Assembly (NCBI RefSeq): GCF_900103985.1
Contig: NZ_FNIE01000001.1
Coordinates: 124,001 to 188,000, forward strand
Length of the DNA stretch: 64,000 bases
Source: Actinacidiphila guanduensis
Lineage (GTDB): Bacteria; Actinomycetota; Actinomycetes; Streptomycetales; Streptomycetaceae
Direction: 5' to 3'
The notes beneath the pieces are model-generated. The model did no database searches. It was not told where the DNA came from and was given only the letters and a program-made list of their open reading frames with translations. Positions 26,401-33,839 of this stretch are shown in pieces. The translations under genes were made by a program, and so were the position numbers. Position 1 is the first letter of the stretch, and every line of letters begins with the position of its first letter.

Positions 26401-27557
26401 CCTCTGAGGTGTACGGGGTGCGGGTGCTGGCGCTGGACCGCGACCACAAGGTGATCGGCCAGGCGTCGCCGCTGGCGAGCCTGTCCGTGGACGACGGCCC
26501 CGCCCCGCCCGGCGACACCGTGCTCAGCTTCGCCACCGCCGGCGCCCACTCGGTGGCGGCCCTGCGCACGGCCACCGGCGGCACCGAGGTCCGGCACTAC
26601 GACCCGGCGACCGGGGTCTACGGCGCGGTGATCGCCGCCGATCCGGCGGACGGCTCGGAGTACGAGGTGCTGGGCGCGACCGCCGACCGGGCGCTGCTCA
26701 TCCACCGCGGCGCCGACGGCGGCGACGTGCGGGTGGAGACCTGGAACACCGCGACCGGCACGCTCGCGGGCTCGGGGACGCTGGCCGCGGACGCCTACAC
26801 CTTCGTCGTCGGCCGGGTGGACCCGGTGCACGGGCGCGGCGCGCTGCTGGTGCGCACCGCGGACAACGCGGACGCGGTGGTGCCGGTGGACCTGGCCGAC
26901 GGTCACGTGGGCGCGGCCATCGCGGCCGACCCGGCGAACGTGCCGGCGGGCACCTACAGCCTGCTGGACTTCGACACCTCCACCGGTGACGTCTACCTGG
27001 CCAAGGGCGCCCCGGCGTTCCTGTGCCTGGGCGGGGTGACCGTGGCGCGGGTGGACCTGGTCGCGGGCACGGTCGCCGCGGCGGGCTCCTCCTCCGGCTG
27101 CAGCCACGGCTTCGCCTCGGACGACGCGGGCACCGTCTACAACGCCTCGGCGACGGCGATCAGCACCAAGATCGTGCCGAACAGCGTGCTCACCGGGCTG
27201 GACACCCGTACCGGCACGCAGGGCGACGCGGTGTCGCTGCGCCAGGGCGCGCCCGCCGCGCTCGCCGTCGACGGCGTCCACAAGGTGGCGGTGCTGCTCT
27301 ACCCCGGCCCGGTCGGAACCGCGTACTTCGGCTCGCAGCAGCCGCTGGTGGCCGACAACAACGCCACCGGGCAGCTGCTGGTGGTGGACCTGGCCTCGGG
27401 CCAGGTGGTGCGCACCCTGCCGGGCTTCGCGGTGGACTCCCACGGCGGGCCGCTGGTGCACGGCGGGCTGATGAACTCGCTGCAGCTGGACCCGGCGACG
27501 CGTACGGGCTTCACGTACGCGGCGTACGACGGGCAGGTGCAGCAGTTCTCCTACTGA
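23481..27557 (+). CDS. Large secreted subtilase-like (S8) protein with atypical His motif
   Basis: A 1358-residue exported protein. Residues 1-37 are a Sec signal peptide ending AAAAG, and a prodomain-like region runs to about 190. A subtilase-like domain follows at about 215-625. The Ser motif is intact (GGTSASAPE, Ser556), an oxyanion-type Asn435 lies in AISSND, and Asp260 sits in SIGDLTDQ. In place of HGTxVAG, however, the sequence reads PHDRQRADATGSG around His337, so activity is uncertain. The downstream 730 residues hold repeated beta-rich segments, probably binding or propeller-like, ending in AAYDGQVQQFSY. ATG 23481 is chosen for the signal peptide. A GC-rich hairpin follows the stop. 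Expected outside the cell, with no LPXTG anchor. Confidence 0.8.
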   Translation: MHRLSLPGRTSAAVAAVLAAAATVAAGLAVPSPAAAAGPPPKPRLAQTAPKPPKPPAQHSGQVPGQVLVTLDPGTTVTGGRIASSRAAALAPDTSSSALDARLKAVGAVSLRPLLPGASAADTSALTGAARSRLGAGAADLGRTYVVQTRQKDAAAVAGELAGISGVEAVEPDRYVNTMTSGGSPLSPTTLSAARTQASRKPAAPTSSSAVPDNYALSSSAQPFLNAGGVDAVGAFGLLQDGYGQQPGAGETITNVSIGDLTDQSMADAGDSYVQTNGPTTVLRDGHRYLDLPSMPLIPTYVATDAGGLDASAATEDQDPSLDEVMLDFGVMAPLPHDRQRADATGSGYTDLLGIAPGANYRLVVPQQPTTDRIAGALLAAANQSPRPDVITASLGFGTDAQGLPGRYLEDDPVIRSVVASIVQRDHIVVAISSNDGTRLYTPAPVGPDGGSTPTDLAGHGAATTIDDDAATTAPTEVPDSGAIAAGGTTLDDTLAQGTDGPATVAETRISGFGSFSSGFGSRIDLSAPSDNIVAFSHTPGGAPQDVSLALNGGTSASAPEIAAAAAVVLQAGRLGGHRLTPEQVRQVLEHTGRAVPTPPQIDRQLQVGPQIDVTAAAEQALDAHGPARPQLLRVSVAHRVIQGGLGGEFLETTDPDRIDLGDMASGGTGEGLVGPVTFAGDVTGLGAGNTTYRLTVGSTVFTSTTPAIRVTPRQLLAAAGLSVISGSDRQLTYTYAVVTAGRTVASQKRTLTVGPSDGTYAEAAAPKAPATVAAGHAVTVSYDLTGVAGTSSPELVVSGVGHWNPVLGPVFSAAWHQDLTDTKGTVTIPASAFDGGGGLYGIGIAQSGFGGSPQFVQWSEFAPVRVAGATGQRAAAPRLTGHDGATGYTAEVTRGAPGFTLHYDATAVPGARYAEVEFSAPGPTTSGSVNTFTNTNGTQLDSDGIDTPSTAHQVLPAASGSVKLDALKAGLATSEVYGVRVLALDRDHKVIGQASPLASLSVDDGPAPPGDTVLSFATAGAHSVAALRTATGGTEVRHYDPATGVYGAVIAADPADGSEYEVLGATADRALLIHRGADGGDVRVETWNTATGTLAGSGTLAADAYTFVVGRVDPVHGRGALLVRTADNADAVVPVDLADGHVGAAIAADPANVPAGTYSLLDFDTSTGDVYLAKGAPAFLCLGGVTVARVDLVAGTVAAAGSSSGCSHGFASDDAGTVYNASATAISTKIVPNSVLTGLDTRTGTQGDAVSLRQGAPAALAVDGVHKVAVLLYPGPVGTAYFGSQQPLVADNNATGQLLVVDLASGQVVRTLPGFAVDSHGGPLVHGGLMNSLQLDPATRTGFTYAAYDGQVQQFSY

Positions 27558-27575
27558 GTCCCGGCTGACCTGTAC

Positions 27576-27608
27576 AAGGGGGCGCCCTCCGCCGGGGGGC
27601 GCCCCCTT
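27576..27608 (+). terminator. Terminator of the subtilase-like gene
   Basis: AAGGGGGCGCCC (27576-27587) pairs with GGGCGCCCCCTT (27597-27608) across a 9-nt loop, 18 bp after the stop codon. Confidence 0.85.
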
Positions 27609-27712
27609 CCCATGCCCGCCCTCGGGCGTCCGCGGCGCAGTGCCGGGGAAATCCGGCCGCCGGTGAGGGAAGATGGCCGTCCAGGCACGTGACGCCCGAC
27701 GTGGAGCCCGCG

Positions 27713-28327
27713 ATGACGACACCCCAGGACCTCATGATCACCGCCATGGACGTGGCGCCGAGCCGTCCGGTGGAGCGCGGGGAGGTGTCGCTCGCCCTGG
27801 CCGGGGCCGAGGTGGTGGACCTCAGGGACGCGGGTGTGCTCAGGCTCGACGGGGAGCGGCTGGTGCCCGCCGGGGTCGCGGCGGTGGAGGACCCGCTGCT
27901 GGGCGAGGCCGCGGCCGCCCTCGTCCGCGAGTCCCCGTACGAGACGGTCGAGGACTGGCTGTGGCGGCGCGGACAGGGCCTGTCCGCCCGCTATCTCGCC
28001 GCGCTGGAGGCCGGCGGGAGCGCCGCCCGGCAGCGCGGCCGGTGGATCCCGGTGCGCACGGGCCGCACGGTGCTGGTCGACTCCCCCGCCCGCCGGTCCG
28101 CCGCCGAGCGCTGGGAGCGCGGCGAGCCGGTCCTCACCCACCTGGCGGCGGCCCTGGGCATCTACCGCGACGGCGCGGAGGGCCTGGAGGCCGGGGCCGA
28201 GGACCTGGACGACTTCCTGACGACGGTGCTCGCGGCGGTCCACGGCGCGGTGACCGAGCTGGAGGCGGTCCGGCAGCGCCGCAGCGTGGAGGACGCGGCC
28301 TTCGACAACATCTGGCGCGCGCCCTGA
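27713..28327 (+). CDS. GPP34-family protein (GOLPH3-like)
   Basis: A 204-residue protein of the GPP34 family, the bacterial relatives of Golgi phosphoprotein 3. Streptomyces carry many copies. Helical pattern with landmarks DLMITAMDV and GEVSLALAGAEVVDLRDAGVLRL at the start, and the conserved VEDWLWRRGQGLSARYLAALEAGG with the RTGRTVLVDS strand in the middle. Eukaryotic members bind PI4P at the Golgi membrane. The bacterial function is unknown, though a peripheral membrane role is suspected. ATG 27713 follows GGAG at 27702. Probably monocistronic. Confidence 0.88.
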   Translation: MTTPQDLMITAMDVAPSRPVERGEVSLALAGAEVVDLRDAGVLRLDGERLVPAGVAAVEDPLLGEAAAALVRESPYETVEDWLWRRGQGLSARYLAALEAGGSAARQRGRWIPVRTGRTVLVDSPARRSAAERWERGEPVLTHLAAALGIYRDGAEGLEAGAEDLDDFLTTVLAAVHGAVTELEAVRQRRSVEDAAFDNIWRAP

Positions 28328-28406
28328 GGATTCCCGCCGGGACCGGGGGCACAAGTGGGAAGGCGGATTCCGGCTCCGTACGGGGGGTCGCGCCGATAAT
28401 CGGGGC

Positions 28407-29045
28407 ATGGGAAAGAGCTATGAGCGGATCGACGGCAGGCTGCGGTCCTTCATCGAGGCCCAGCACATCTTCTTCACCGCGACGGCGCCGCTCGACGGCG
28501 ACGGCACCGTCAACCTGTCGCCCAAGGGCCTGACCGGCTCGTTCGCCGTCATCGACGAACGCACGGTGGCCTACCTGGACTTCGCGGGCAGCAACGCCGA
28601 GACCATCGCCCACCTGCGGGAGAACGGGCGCATCACCCTGATGTGGTGCGCCTTCGACGGCCCGCCCAACATCGTCCGCGTGCACGGCCGGGGTGTGCCC
28701 GTCTTCCGCGACGACCCGCGCTGGGCCGGGCTGCTGGCGCACTTCCCGGCGATCGACCCGACGCTGCACGGCCTGCGGGCCGTGATCGTGGTCACCGCCG
28801 AGAAGATCCGCGACACATGCGGCTACGCGGTGCCGTTCATGACCTACGACGAGGACCGCTCCCTGCACGCCTCGCGGTTCGCGCGCGAGGACGACGAGTC
28901 GCTGGACGCGTACTTCCGCAAGAAGGAGCACGTGGCCACGAGCATCGACGGGCTGCCGGGGCTGCCCCTGCCGCTGCCGCCGCTGCCCTCGTCGGCTGCG
29001 CGGCCGCAGGGCGCCTCCCTGGCGGCGGTACCCCCCGAGGGGTGA
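28407..29045 (+). CDS. Pyridoxamine-5'-phosphate-oxidase-like FMN-binding protein
   Basis: A 212-residue split-barrel flavin-binding protein of the PPOX superfamily. The core reads HIFFTATAPLDGDGTVNLSPKGLTGSFAVIDERTVAYLDFAGSNAETIAHLRENGRITLMWCAFDGPPNIVRVHGRGVP, which is the characteristic family pattern from about residue 20 to 98. The last 30 residues are proline-rich and low complexity. A GATAAT hexamer at 28395-28400 ends 6 bp before ATG 28407, so the mRNA is probably leaderless; no good -35 is visible. It could use FMN or F420, and the substrate is unknown. A hairpin and the next small basic protein follow. Confidence 0.88.
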   Translation: MGKSYERIDGRLRSFIEAQHIFFTATAPLDGDGTVNLSPKGLTGSFAVIDERTVAYLDFAGSNAETIAHLRENGRITLMWCAFDGPPNIVRVHGRGVPVFRDDPRWAGLLAHFPAIDPTLHGLRAVIVVTAEKIRDTCGYAVPFMTYDEDRSLHASRFAREDDESLDAYFRKKEHVATSIDGLPGLPLPLPPLPSSAARPQGASLAAVPPEG

Positions 29046-29157
29046 CGGGCAGGGCCGACCGGGTGAAAGGGCTGCATAGCCGGTGCGGGGCCGGGCAGCC
29101 GCAGAGTGTGAGCCGGGCCCGGCCCCTTTGGGTGGCGGGCCCCCGAACAGACCGCAC

Positions 29158-29180
29158 GGCCCGCGGGGCGCCCGCGGGCC
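29158..29180. terminator. Perfect hairpin between PPOX-like gene and basic small protein
   Basis: GGCCCGCGGG (29158-29167) and CCCGCGGGCC (29171-29180) form a 10-bp stem with a 3-nt loop. It lies 113 bp after the PPOX stop and 20 bp before the next ATG, so it may terminate the first gene or modulate the second. Confidence 0.5.
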
Positions 29181-29200
29181 GGTCCAGGAAGGCAGGCGCC

Positions 29201-29524
29201 ATGCCCAGGGGAGCGAACGCGAAGCGCGAGCGGCAGTACGAGCACATCAAGGACAGCGCGAAGGACCGCGGCGAGTCGGAGCGGCGGGCAGAGGAGATCG
29301 CCGCGCGCACGGTGAACAAGGAGCGGGCCCGCTCCGGTGAGGCGCGCCAGAAGAGCCGCACCTCGACGAAGGACATGTCCTCCTCGAAGCGCGGTGGGCA
29401 GCGCTCGCACTCGGGCTCGCAGGGCCCGACCCGCGACCAGCTCTACAACGAGGCCAAGCAGCGCGGCATCAAGGGCCGCTCGCAGATGACGAAGTCGGAG
29501 CTGAGCCACGCGCTCGGCCGCTGA
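29201..29524 (+). CDS. Small basic protein with Rho-N/SAP-like C-terminus
   Basis: A highly charged 107-residue protein. The first 75 residues are lysine/arginine/glutamate-rich and probably disordered or helical (KRERQYEHIKDSAKDRGESERRAEEIAARTVNKERARSG is the start of that region). The last 30 form the small helix-extended loop-helix pattern of the Rho-N or SAP nucleic-acid-binding domain (TRDQLYNEAKQRGIKGRSQMTKSELSHALGR). Databases often call such proteins plasmid stabilisation proteins without evidence. Binding to DNA or RNA is plausible. ATG 29201 (MPRGANAKRE) follows AGGAAGGC. Conserved in Streptomyces, with no known role. Confidence 0.85.
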   Translation: MPRGANAKRERQYEHIKDSAKDRGESERRAEEIAARTVNKERARSGEARQKSRTSTKDMSSSKRGGQRSHSGSQGPTRDQLYNEAKQRGIKGRSQMTKSELSHALGR

Positions 29525-29541
29525 CCGCGGCGGAACCACCG

Positions 29542-30009
29542 TCACGGCCGCGACGGGCGGGTCTCCGTCCAGTCGACCATCAGGCGGCGCTCGGCGAACA
29601 GCCAGCGGCCCTCGTGCCGGGCGAAGGTGTCGAGGTAGCGGATGGAGGCGACCATCAGGGTCCGCTCTCCGTCCGCGCCCGCCGACAGGTGGTGCGCCAG
29701 GCAGTAGCTCTCCCCGGTGGCGCGGTCGCCGTCGAGGTCGACCGTGCTCTGGCCGTTGAAGTGCGTCGTGGCCGTGTAGCCGTTGAGGTTGTCGAAGACG
29801 GGGGCGAGGGCGTCACGCCCGTGCAGCTCCTGGGTGGGCTCGGCGGAGGTGGCGTCCATGAAGACCAGGAAGCGGCTGTCCGGGGTGAACAGGGCCATCT
29901 GGCCCTCGGCGTCGCGGCGGTCCGCGCAGTGGGCGTAGGCGTCGACCAGTTCGCGGATGGCGAGCCGGTCGGCGGCCTCCTGCGGGGAGAGCGTGGCGGG
30001 GGCGGGCAC
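29542..30009 (-). CDS. SnoaL-like polyketide-cyclase-fold protein
   Basis: A 155-residue NTF2/SnoaL-fold protein. The helix AADRLAIRELVDAYAHCADRRDAEGQMALFTPDSRFLVF is the family signature. Later strands include TTHFNGQSTVDLDGDRATGESYCLAHHL and the end RWLFAERRLMVDWTETRPSRP. These proteins bind small hydrophobic molecules, and some are isomerases or cyclases. GTG 30009 has AGAGGA 7-12 bp upstream; an in-frame ATG at 30039 would place the start on top of a TATACA promoter element (30050-30045). It is divergent from the TetR gene, which very likely regulates it. Its substrate is unknown. Confidence 0.87.
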   Translation of the reverse strand: MPAPATLSPQEAADRLAIRELVDAYAHCADRRDAEGQMALFTPDSRFLVFMDATSAEPTQELHGRDALAPVFDNLNGYTATTHFNGQSTVDLDGDRATGESYCLAHHLSAGADGERTLMVASIRYLDTFARHEGRWLFAERRLMVDWTETRPSRP

Positions 30010-30102
30010 GGCGGGGTCCTCTCGTAGACTGTTTGACATGTGTATAAGAACATCGGTGGGGCCGTGCGGCAAAACCGGGACCCGCGGCGGCGGGGCCGGG
30101 CG

Positions 30103-30675
30103 GTGAGCGGGCGGACCGACCCGCGGGTCGTACGGACGGCTCGGGCGTTCGAGCGGGCCGTGGTGGAGCTGGCGGGGCGGCGGCCGATCTCCCGGATCAC
30201 CGTCGCCGAGCTGGCCGCGCACGCGGGTGCCACCCGCGCCACCTTCTACAACCGCTACAGCACCCCGCTGGACCTCCTCCTGCAGGTGCTCCAGGACGAC
30301 CTGGACCGCGGCCACCGCCGCGAGGAGCTGCTGCTGGCCGGCCCCTCCGCCCCGGGCCTCCTGCGGGTGGCCACCACGGAGGTCGCGGCCCACGTCGAGC
30401 GCTTCGCCGCGGTCTACCGCCAGTCCCTGTCCGACCCGGCCGACCGCGGCGTCCACGACGCCCTGGTCCGCCACTTCGCCGAATACACCCTCGCTGTCCT
30501 GTCCCACGCCGCCCCGCCCGGCCTCACCCCGGTCCGCCGCCGCCTGGCCGCCCGCTTCCTCTCCCACGGCTTCGCGGGCGTCATCCAGGCCTGGCTGGGC
30601 GAGGAGTCCGCCACGACGGAGGACCTGGTGGAAGCCGCGATCGCCTGCGCCCCGCCCTGGTGGCCCGCCACGTGA
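30103..30675 (+). CDS. TetR-family transcriptional regulator, divergent from SnoaL-like gene
   Basis: A TetR-type repressor of about 190 residues. The N-terminal helix-turn-helix is clear (TARAFERAVVELAGRRPISRITVAELAAHAGATRATFYNRYSTPLDLL). The rest is the helical ligand pocket and dimer interface. The start is uncertain: GTG 30103 gives the compact VSGRTDPRVVR N-terminus typical of the family, while upstream in-frame GTG codons at 30064 and 30040 would overlap the divergent promoter of the SnoaL-like gene. The overlapping divergent control region (about 30010-30100) with the near-palindromic ACATGTGTATAAGAACA stretch suggests it represses both genes. The effector is unknown. Confidence 0.85.
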   Translation: MSGRTDPRVVRTARAFERAVVELAGRRPISRITVAELAAHAGATRATFYNRYSTPLDLLLQVLQDDLDRGHRREELLLAGPSAPGLLRVATTEVAAHVERFAAVYRQSLSDPADRGVHDALVRHFAEYTLAVLSHAAPPGLTPVRRRLAARFLSHGFAGVIQAWLGEESATTEDLVEAAIACAPPWWPAT

Positions 30676-30838
30676 CCCCGGCCGGCGCGGACCGGGCGGA
30701 CACCGGGCGGATAGGATCGCGTTCGGCCGCGACTGGCGAGGGTGGACGACCACCGGGGAGCGGCCGTTGACCCGCGTGAGCGTCGACCGCCTGGGCGCCT
30801 TGCGTCAGTGACCCGCCGCTGACCGAGGAGGCCCCGCG

Positions 30839-31993
30839 ATGGACCTGCGGTACGGAACGAACCCCCAGCAGCACGGCAGCGCCGTGCCGTCCGCCGCCGG
30901 CAGGAGCCCGCTCCGGGTGCTGCACGGCAGCCCGTCGTACATCAACCTGCTGGACGCGCTGAACGCCTGGCAGCTGGTCCGGGAGGCCGCCGAGGTCCTG
31001 CACCGCCCGGCCGCCGCCTCCTTCAAGCACGTCTCGCCCGCCGGGGCGGCCGTGGCCGGGCCGCTGGACGAGGTGGCCGCCGGCCTGTACGGCGTCGCCC
31101 CGGCTGGTGTCGGCCCGCTCACCAGCGCCTACCTGCGGGCCCGCGACGGCGACCCGAGGTCCTCCTACGGCGACTTCGCCGCGGTCTCGCATCCGGTCGA
31201 TGCCGAACTCGCCGACCTGCTGGCCCGTGTGGTCTGCGACGGCATCGTCGCCCCCGGCTACGCCCCCGGCACCGCGGCGGTGCTCGCCCGCAAGAAGAGC
31301 GGCCGCTTCCTGGTCATGGAGGCCGACCCGGAGTTCGTGCCGCCGCGGGACGAGGCGCGCGAGGTGTTCGGCCTGCGGCTCTCGCAGCGCCGCGACCCGG
31401 TGCGGCTGGGCCCCGGACTGCTCGCCGCCGCCGTGGGCGGGGAGCCGCCAGCGGCAGCGGCGCAGGACCTGCTGCTGGGGCTGGCCGTCGTCCGGTACAC
31501 GCAGTCGAACTCGGTCTGCTACGTGCGCGGTGGGGCGACGCTCGGGATCGGCGCCGGGCAGCAGTCGCGGGTGGACTGCACGCGCCTGGCGGGGGCGAAG
31601 GCCGACACCTGGTGGCTGCGGCGGCATCCGGCGGTGCGCTCGCTCGCCTTCCGGCCGCAGGTGCGGCGGCAGGACCGGGTCAACTGGCAGATCCGCCACA
31701 TCGAGGGCGACCTCACCCCCGACGAGGCCGCCCGCCTGGCCGAGGCGCTGTCCGAGCCGGCGCCCGCCTTCTCCCGGGAGCAGCGCAGGCGGTGGCTCGA
31801 CCGGCTGGAGGGGGTGGCCTTCGTGTCGGACGGAGCCCTGCCGTTCCGGGACAACGTGGACCACGCGCGCCGGCACGGTGTGGGCTGGATCGCCGAGCCG
31901 GGCGGTTCGGTGCGGTCGGGGGAGGTCGAGGCGGCGTGCCGGGAGCACGGGATCGGGCTGGTGCGCACCGGGGTGCGGCTCTTCCACCACTGA
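30839..31993 (+). CDS. Stand-alone AICAR transformylase (PurH C-terminal half)
   Basis: Formyl transfer from 10-formyltetrahydrofolate to AICAR, the ninth step of purine synthesis, is the expected reaction. The 384-residue protein corresponds only to the AICARFT domain of PurH, without the IMP cyclohydrolase half. Matching motifs are RYGTNPQQ at the start, SPSYINLLDALNAW, the catalytic Lys-His pair in SFKHVSPAGAA (residues 62-63), then RYTQSNSVCYVRGGATLGIGAGQQSRVDCTRLA, and the substrate-site stretch ending PFRDNVDHARRHGV. GAGGAG at 30825-30830 supports ATG 30839. Actinomycetes normally also have a full PurH elsewhere, so this may be a paralogue with a specialised role. No other pur gene is adjacent. 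Confidence 0.9.
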   Translation: MDLRYGTNPQQHGSAVPSAAGRSPLRVLHGSPSYINLLDALNAWQLVREAAEVLHRPAAASFKHVSPAGAAVAGPLDEVAAGLYGVAPAGVGPLTSAYLRARDGDPRSSYGDFAAVSHPVDAELADLLARVVCDGIVAPGYAPGTAAVLARKKSGRFLVMEADPEFVPPRDEAREVFGLRLSQRRDPVRLGPGLLAAAVGGEPPAAAAQDLLLGLAVVRYTQSNSVCYVRGGATLGIGAGQQSRVDCTRLAGAKADTWWLRRHPAVRSLAFRPQVRRQDRVNWQIRHIEGDLTPDEAARLAEALSEPAPAFSREQRRRWLDRLEGVAFVSDGALPFRDNVDHARRHGVGWIAEPGGSVRSGEVEAACREHGIGLVRTGVRLFHH

Positions 31994-32081
31994 GCGCCGC
32001 CGGGCGGCGTCCCGGCTGATCGCCCGCGGGCCCGGCCCCGGCCGGGGGTAAGGTGCCCGGGGACGAAGGGAAGGGGACGGA

Positions 32082-32501
32082 ATGGGTGCGGGGACGCGTC
32101 GGAACGTGCTGATCGACACCGTCGCCTGGGTGCGGGTCGAGGGCGGGCGGGTGCTGTGCGCGCGGCCGCGGGGCAAGGACGTGTTCTACGTTCCCGGCGG
32201 GAAGCGGGAGGGGTCCGAGAGCGACCTGGAGACCCTGGTCCGTGAGATCCGCGAGGAGCTGTCGGTCCGGATCGACCCGGCGACGGCCGTGCACGCGGGC
32301 ACGTACGAGGCCGCGGTGCCGGAGCTGCCGGCCGGCGCCGTGGTCCGGATGGCCTGCTACACCGCCGAGTACGCGGGCGAGTTGGCGCCGAGCAGCGAGA
32401 TCGAGGAGACGGCGTGGTTCTCCTACGCCGACCGCCCGCGCGTCCCCCCGGTCGACCGGCTCCTGTTCGACCACCTCAAGCGCTGCGGCGACCTGGCCTG
32501 A
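32082..32501 (+). CDS. Nudix hydrolase
   Basis: A 139-residue Nudix-fold pyrophosphohydrolase. The Nudix box GGKREGSESDLETLVREIREEL runs from about residue 38 to 59 with the metal-binding REIREEL intact. It starts MGAGTRRNVLIDTVAWVRVEGGRVLCARPRG, the usual first strands. GGGGAC is about 6 bp upstream of ATG 32082. Members of this short type hydrolyse nucleoside diphosphates linked to another moiety (oxidised dNTPs, ADP-ribose and similar), and the sequence does not tell which. It starts 88 bp downstream of the AICAR transformylase on the same strand, so co-transcription is possible. Confidence 0.92.
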   Translation: MGAGTRRNVLIDTVAWVRVEGGRVLCARPRGKDVFYVPGGKREGSESDLETLVREIREELSVRIDPATAVHAGTYEAAVPELPAGAVVRMACYTAEYAGELAPSSEIEETAWFSYADRPRVPPVDRLLFDHLKRCGDLA

Positions 32502-32809
32502 CGCTGCCGCTCCTGCTGACCCGACGCGCCCGGCCTGTCCGGGGAGGCCGTCCCACCGCTCCCCGGGCCTCAGGGCGGCGGCCAACACCGCCGCAACGGC
32601 CGTCCGTTGACTGCCCCCATGTGCGGACCGAAGGGGCCCGGTGCGGCGGCGTCCCCGTACGGACGGGACCGATCGGCCGTATCCCGGACGCATCCCTCGC
32701 CCCAACGCCCCCGATTTGCCCAGGCGTTGGTCGCGCGGCCAGAATGCGCCGGCAACACCCCGGCGGCCGGGAGCACTTGGCGCCGGTGAACTGCAGAGAC
32801 GAGGTCACC
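32502..32809. other. Intergenic region between Nudix and DUF6461 genes
   Basis: About 308 bp without a supportable gene. It holds an inverted repeat CCAACGCC (32702-32709) and GGCGTTGG (32723-32730), a possible operator, and overlapping TTGCCC (32716-32721) that could be a -35 element. No clear terminator for the Nudix gene is seen. Confidence 0.45.
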
Positions 32810-33451
32810 ATGGCGACGCCAGGATTCCCGCCCCACACGCTCGACGCGAGCGGCGCCCCCGTGTGGATCAGCGGACTGGCGGGCGACGATCCCAACCACA
32901 CCGTGCACGTGGTGCGCGGCCTGGCGCCGGCCGCGGCCCTGGAGATCCTGGGCGCGCGGCCGGAGACCTTCCGGGAGTGCGCGCTGCCGCAGGACAAGCC
33001 GGACCGCTGGATGTCCCTGCCGGCCGCCGCGCTCGGCCTGGAACCGGAGGACGGCTGCCTGCTCGCGGGCTCGATCGCCGACTGGACCTTCGTCTACGAC
33101 GACCTGGCCTGCACCTCGCACGACGACACGCCGCCGCTGTCGGCCGCCGGGCGCACGGCGGCCACCAGCATGTTCTCCGTCAACGCCGACGCGAGCCTGA
33201 CGTACGCGGTCGACGGCGAGCCGCTGGCCTGGATCAGCGCCGACGACCTCGACCTGGCCGCGGACCTGCCGGCCCTGCCGGCCGAGCTGCGCGCGGCCTT
33301 CGAGGCGGCCGGCACGGTGGCCCACGACTACCTGCCCGAGGGCGCGGTCGACTACGACATCTGCATGCGCGCAGTCTGCGCGCTCGCCGGGCTCCGCTGC
33401 ACCCTGGAGGACCTGCGCGGCATGCCGCTGGTGCTCGCGCCCTTCGCGTGA
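32810..33451 (+). CDS. DUF6461-family protein
   Basis: A 213-residue cytosolic protein of the DUF6461 type, found in many Streptomyces copies near toxin-immunity or secretion genes. Landmarks are HTVHVVRGLAPAAALEILGARPETF, then a WTFVYDDLACTSHDD-type strand, FSVNADASLTYAVDGE and the last third with VDYDICMRAVCALAG. ATG 32810 follows GAGGT. There is no signal peptide or membrane segment. The function is unknown, and some relatives are thought to be immunity-like proteins. It ends 10 bp before the convergent DUF2255 gene. Confidence 0.85.
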   Translation: MATPGFPPHTLDASGAPVWISGLAGDDPNHTVHVVRGLAPAAALEILGARPETFRECALPQDKPDRWMSLPAAALGLEPEDGCLLAGSIADWTFVYDDLACTSHDDTPPLSAAGRTAATSMFSVNADASLTYAVDGEPLAWISADDLDLAADLPALPAELRAAFEAAGTVAHDYLPEGAVDYDICMRAVCALAGLRCTLEDLRGMPLVLAPFA

Positions 33452-33461
33452 GGAGGCGGCC

Positions 33462-33839
33462 TCAGGCCGGGATGAGCCGCAGGGTGGCCGAGCGGGCGGG
33501 CTCGGCCACCATCGGGTCCACGTAGGTGGAGCTGTAGCTGCGGTACTTGTCGCGGTAGGCCGCGTCCAGGCGGTCGTTGAGGTCGGTGTCGGTCACGTCG
33601 GTGAAGGTGACGTCCTTGGTGACACCGCCGGCCTCGACCTGGCCGGCCTTGCTCTCCTCCGCCGCCCGCCACCAGGCCCCGTTGTGCCCGCGGTAGGAGC
33701 GCACGTACAGGTCGTCGCCCTCGCGCACCACCCAGATGGTCGTCTTGCGCGCCAGCTCGCCGCCCGCCGTGCGCGGTGCGATCCGCAGTTCGTCCGCGCC
33801 GCCGATGCGGGCGAGTTCGTCGTCGGTCCAGGACGTCAT
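33462..33839 (-). CDS. DUF2255-family protein
   Basis: A 125-residue soluble protein of the DUF2255 family: WTDDELARIGGADELRIAPRTAGG at the start, KTTIWVVREGDDLYVRSYRGHNGAWWRAA in the middle, and YRDKYRSYSSTYVDPMVAEPARSATLRLIPA at the end. The fold is predicted to be related to PPOX or nitroreductase-associated split barrels (DUF385-like), with flavin binding possible but unshown. ATG 33839 is the only good start. It is convergent with the DUF6461 gene (10 bp apart) and divergent from the LD-carboxypeptidase-like gene. Confidence 0.87.
   Translation of the reverse strand: MTSWTDDELARIGGADELRIAPRTAGGELARKTTIWVVREGDDLYVRSYRGHNGAWWRAAEESKAGQVEAGGVTKDVTFTDVTDTDLNDRLDAAYRDKYRSYSSTYVDPMVAEPARSATLRLIPA

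Noticed and set aside
24102..27722. 1206-codon open frame on the minus strand opposite the subtilase-like gene
   Set aside because: It is an antisense shadow caused by high GC: rich in G, R, H, V and Q with no domain, and the plus-strand frame has a signal peptide and subtilase motifs.
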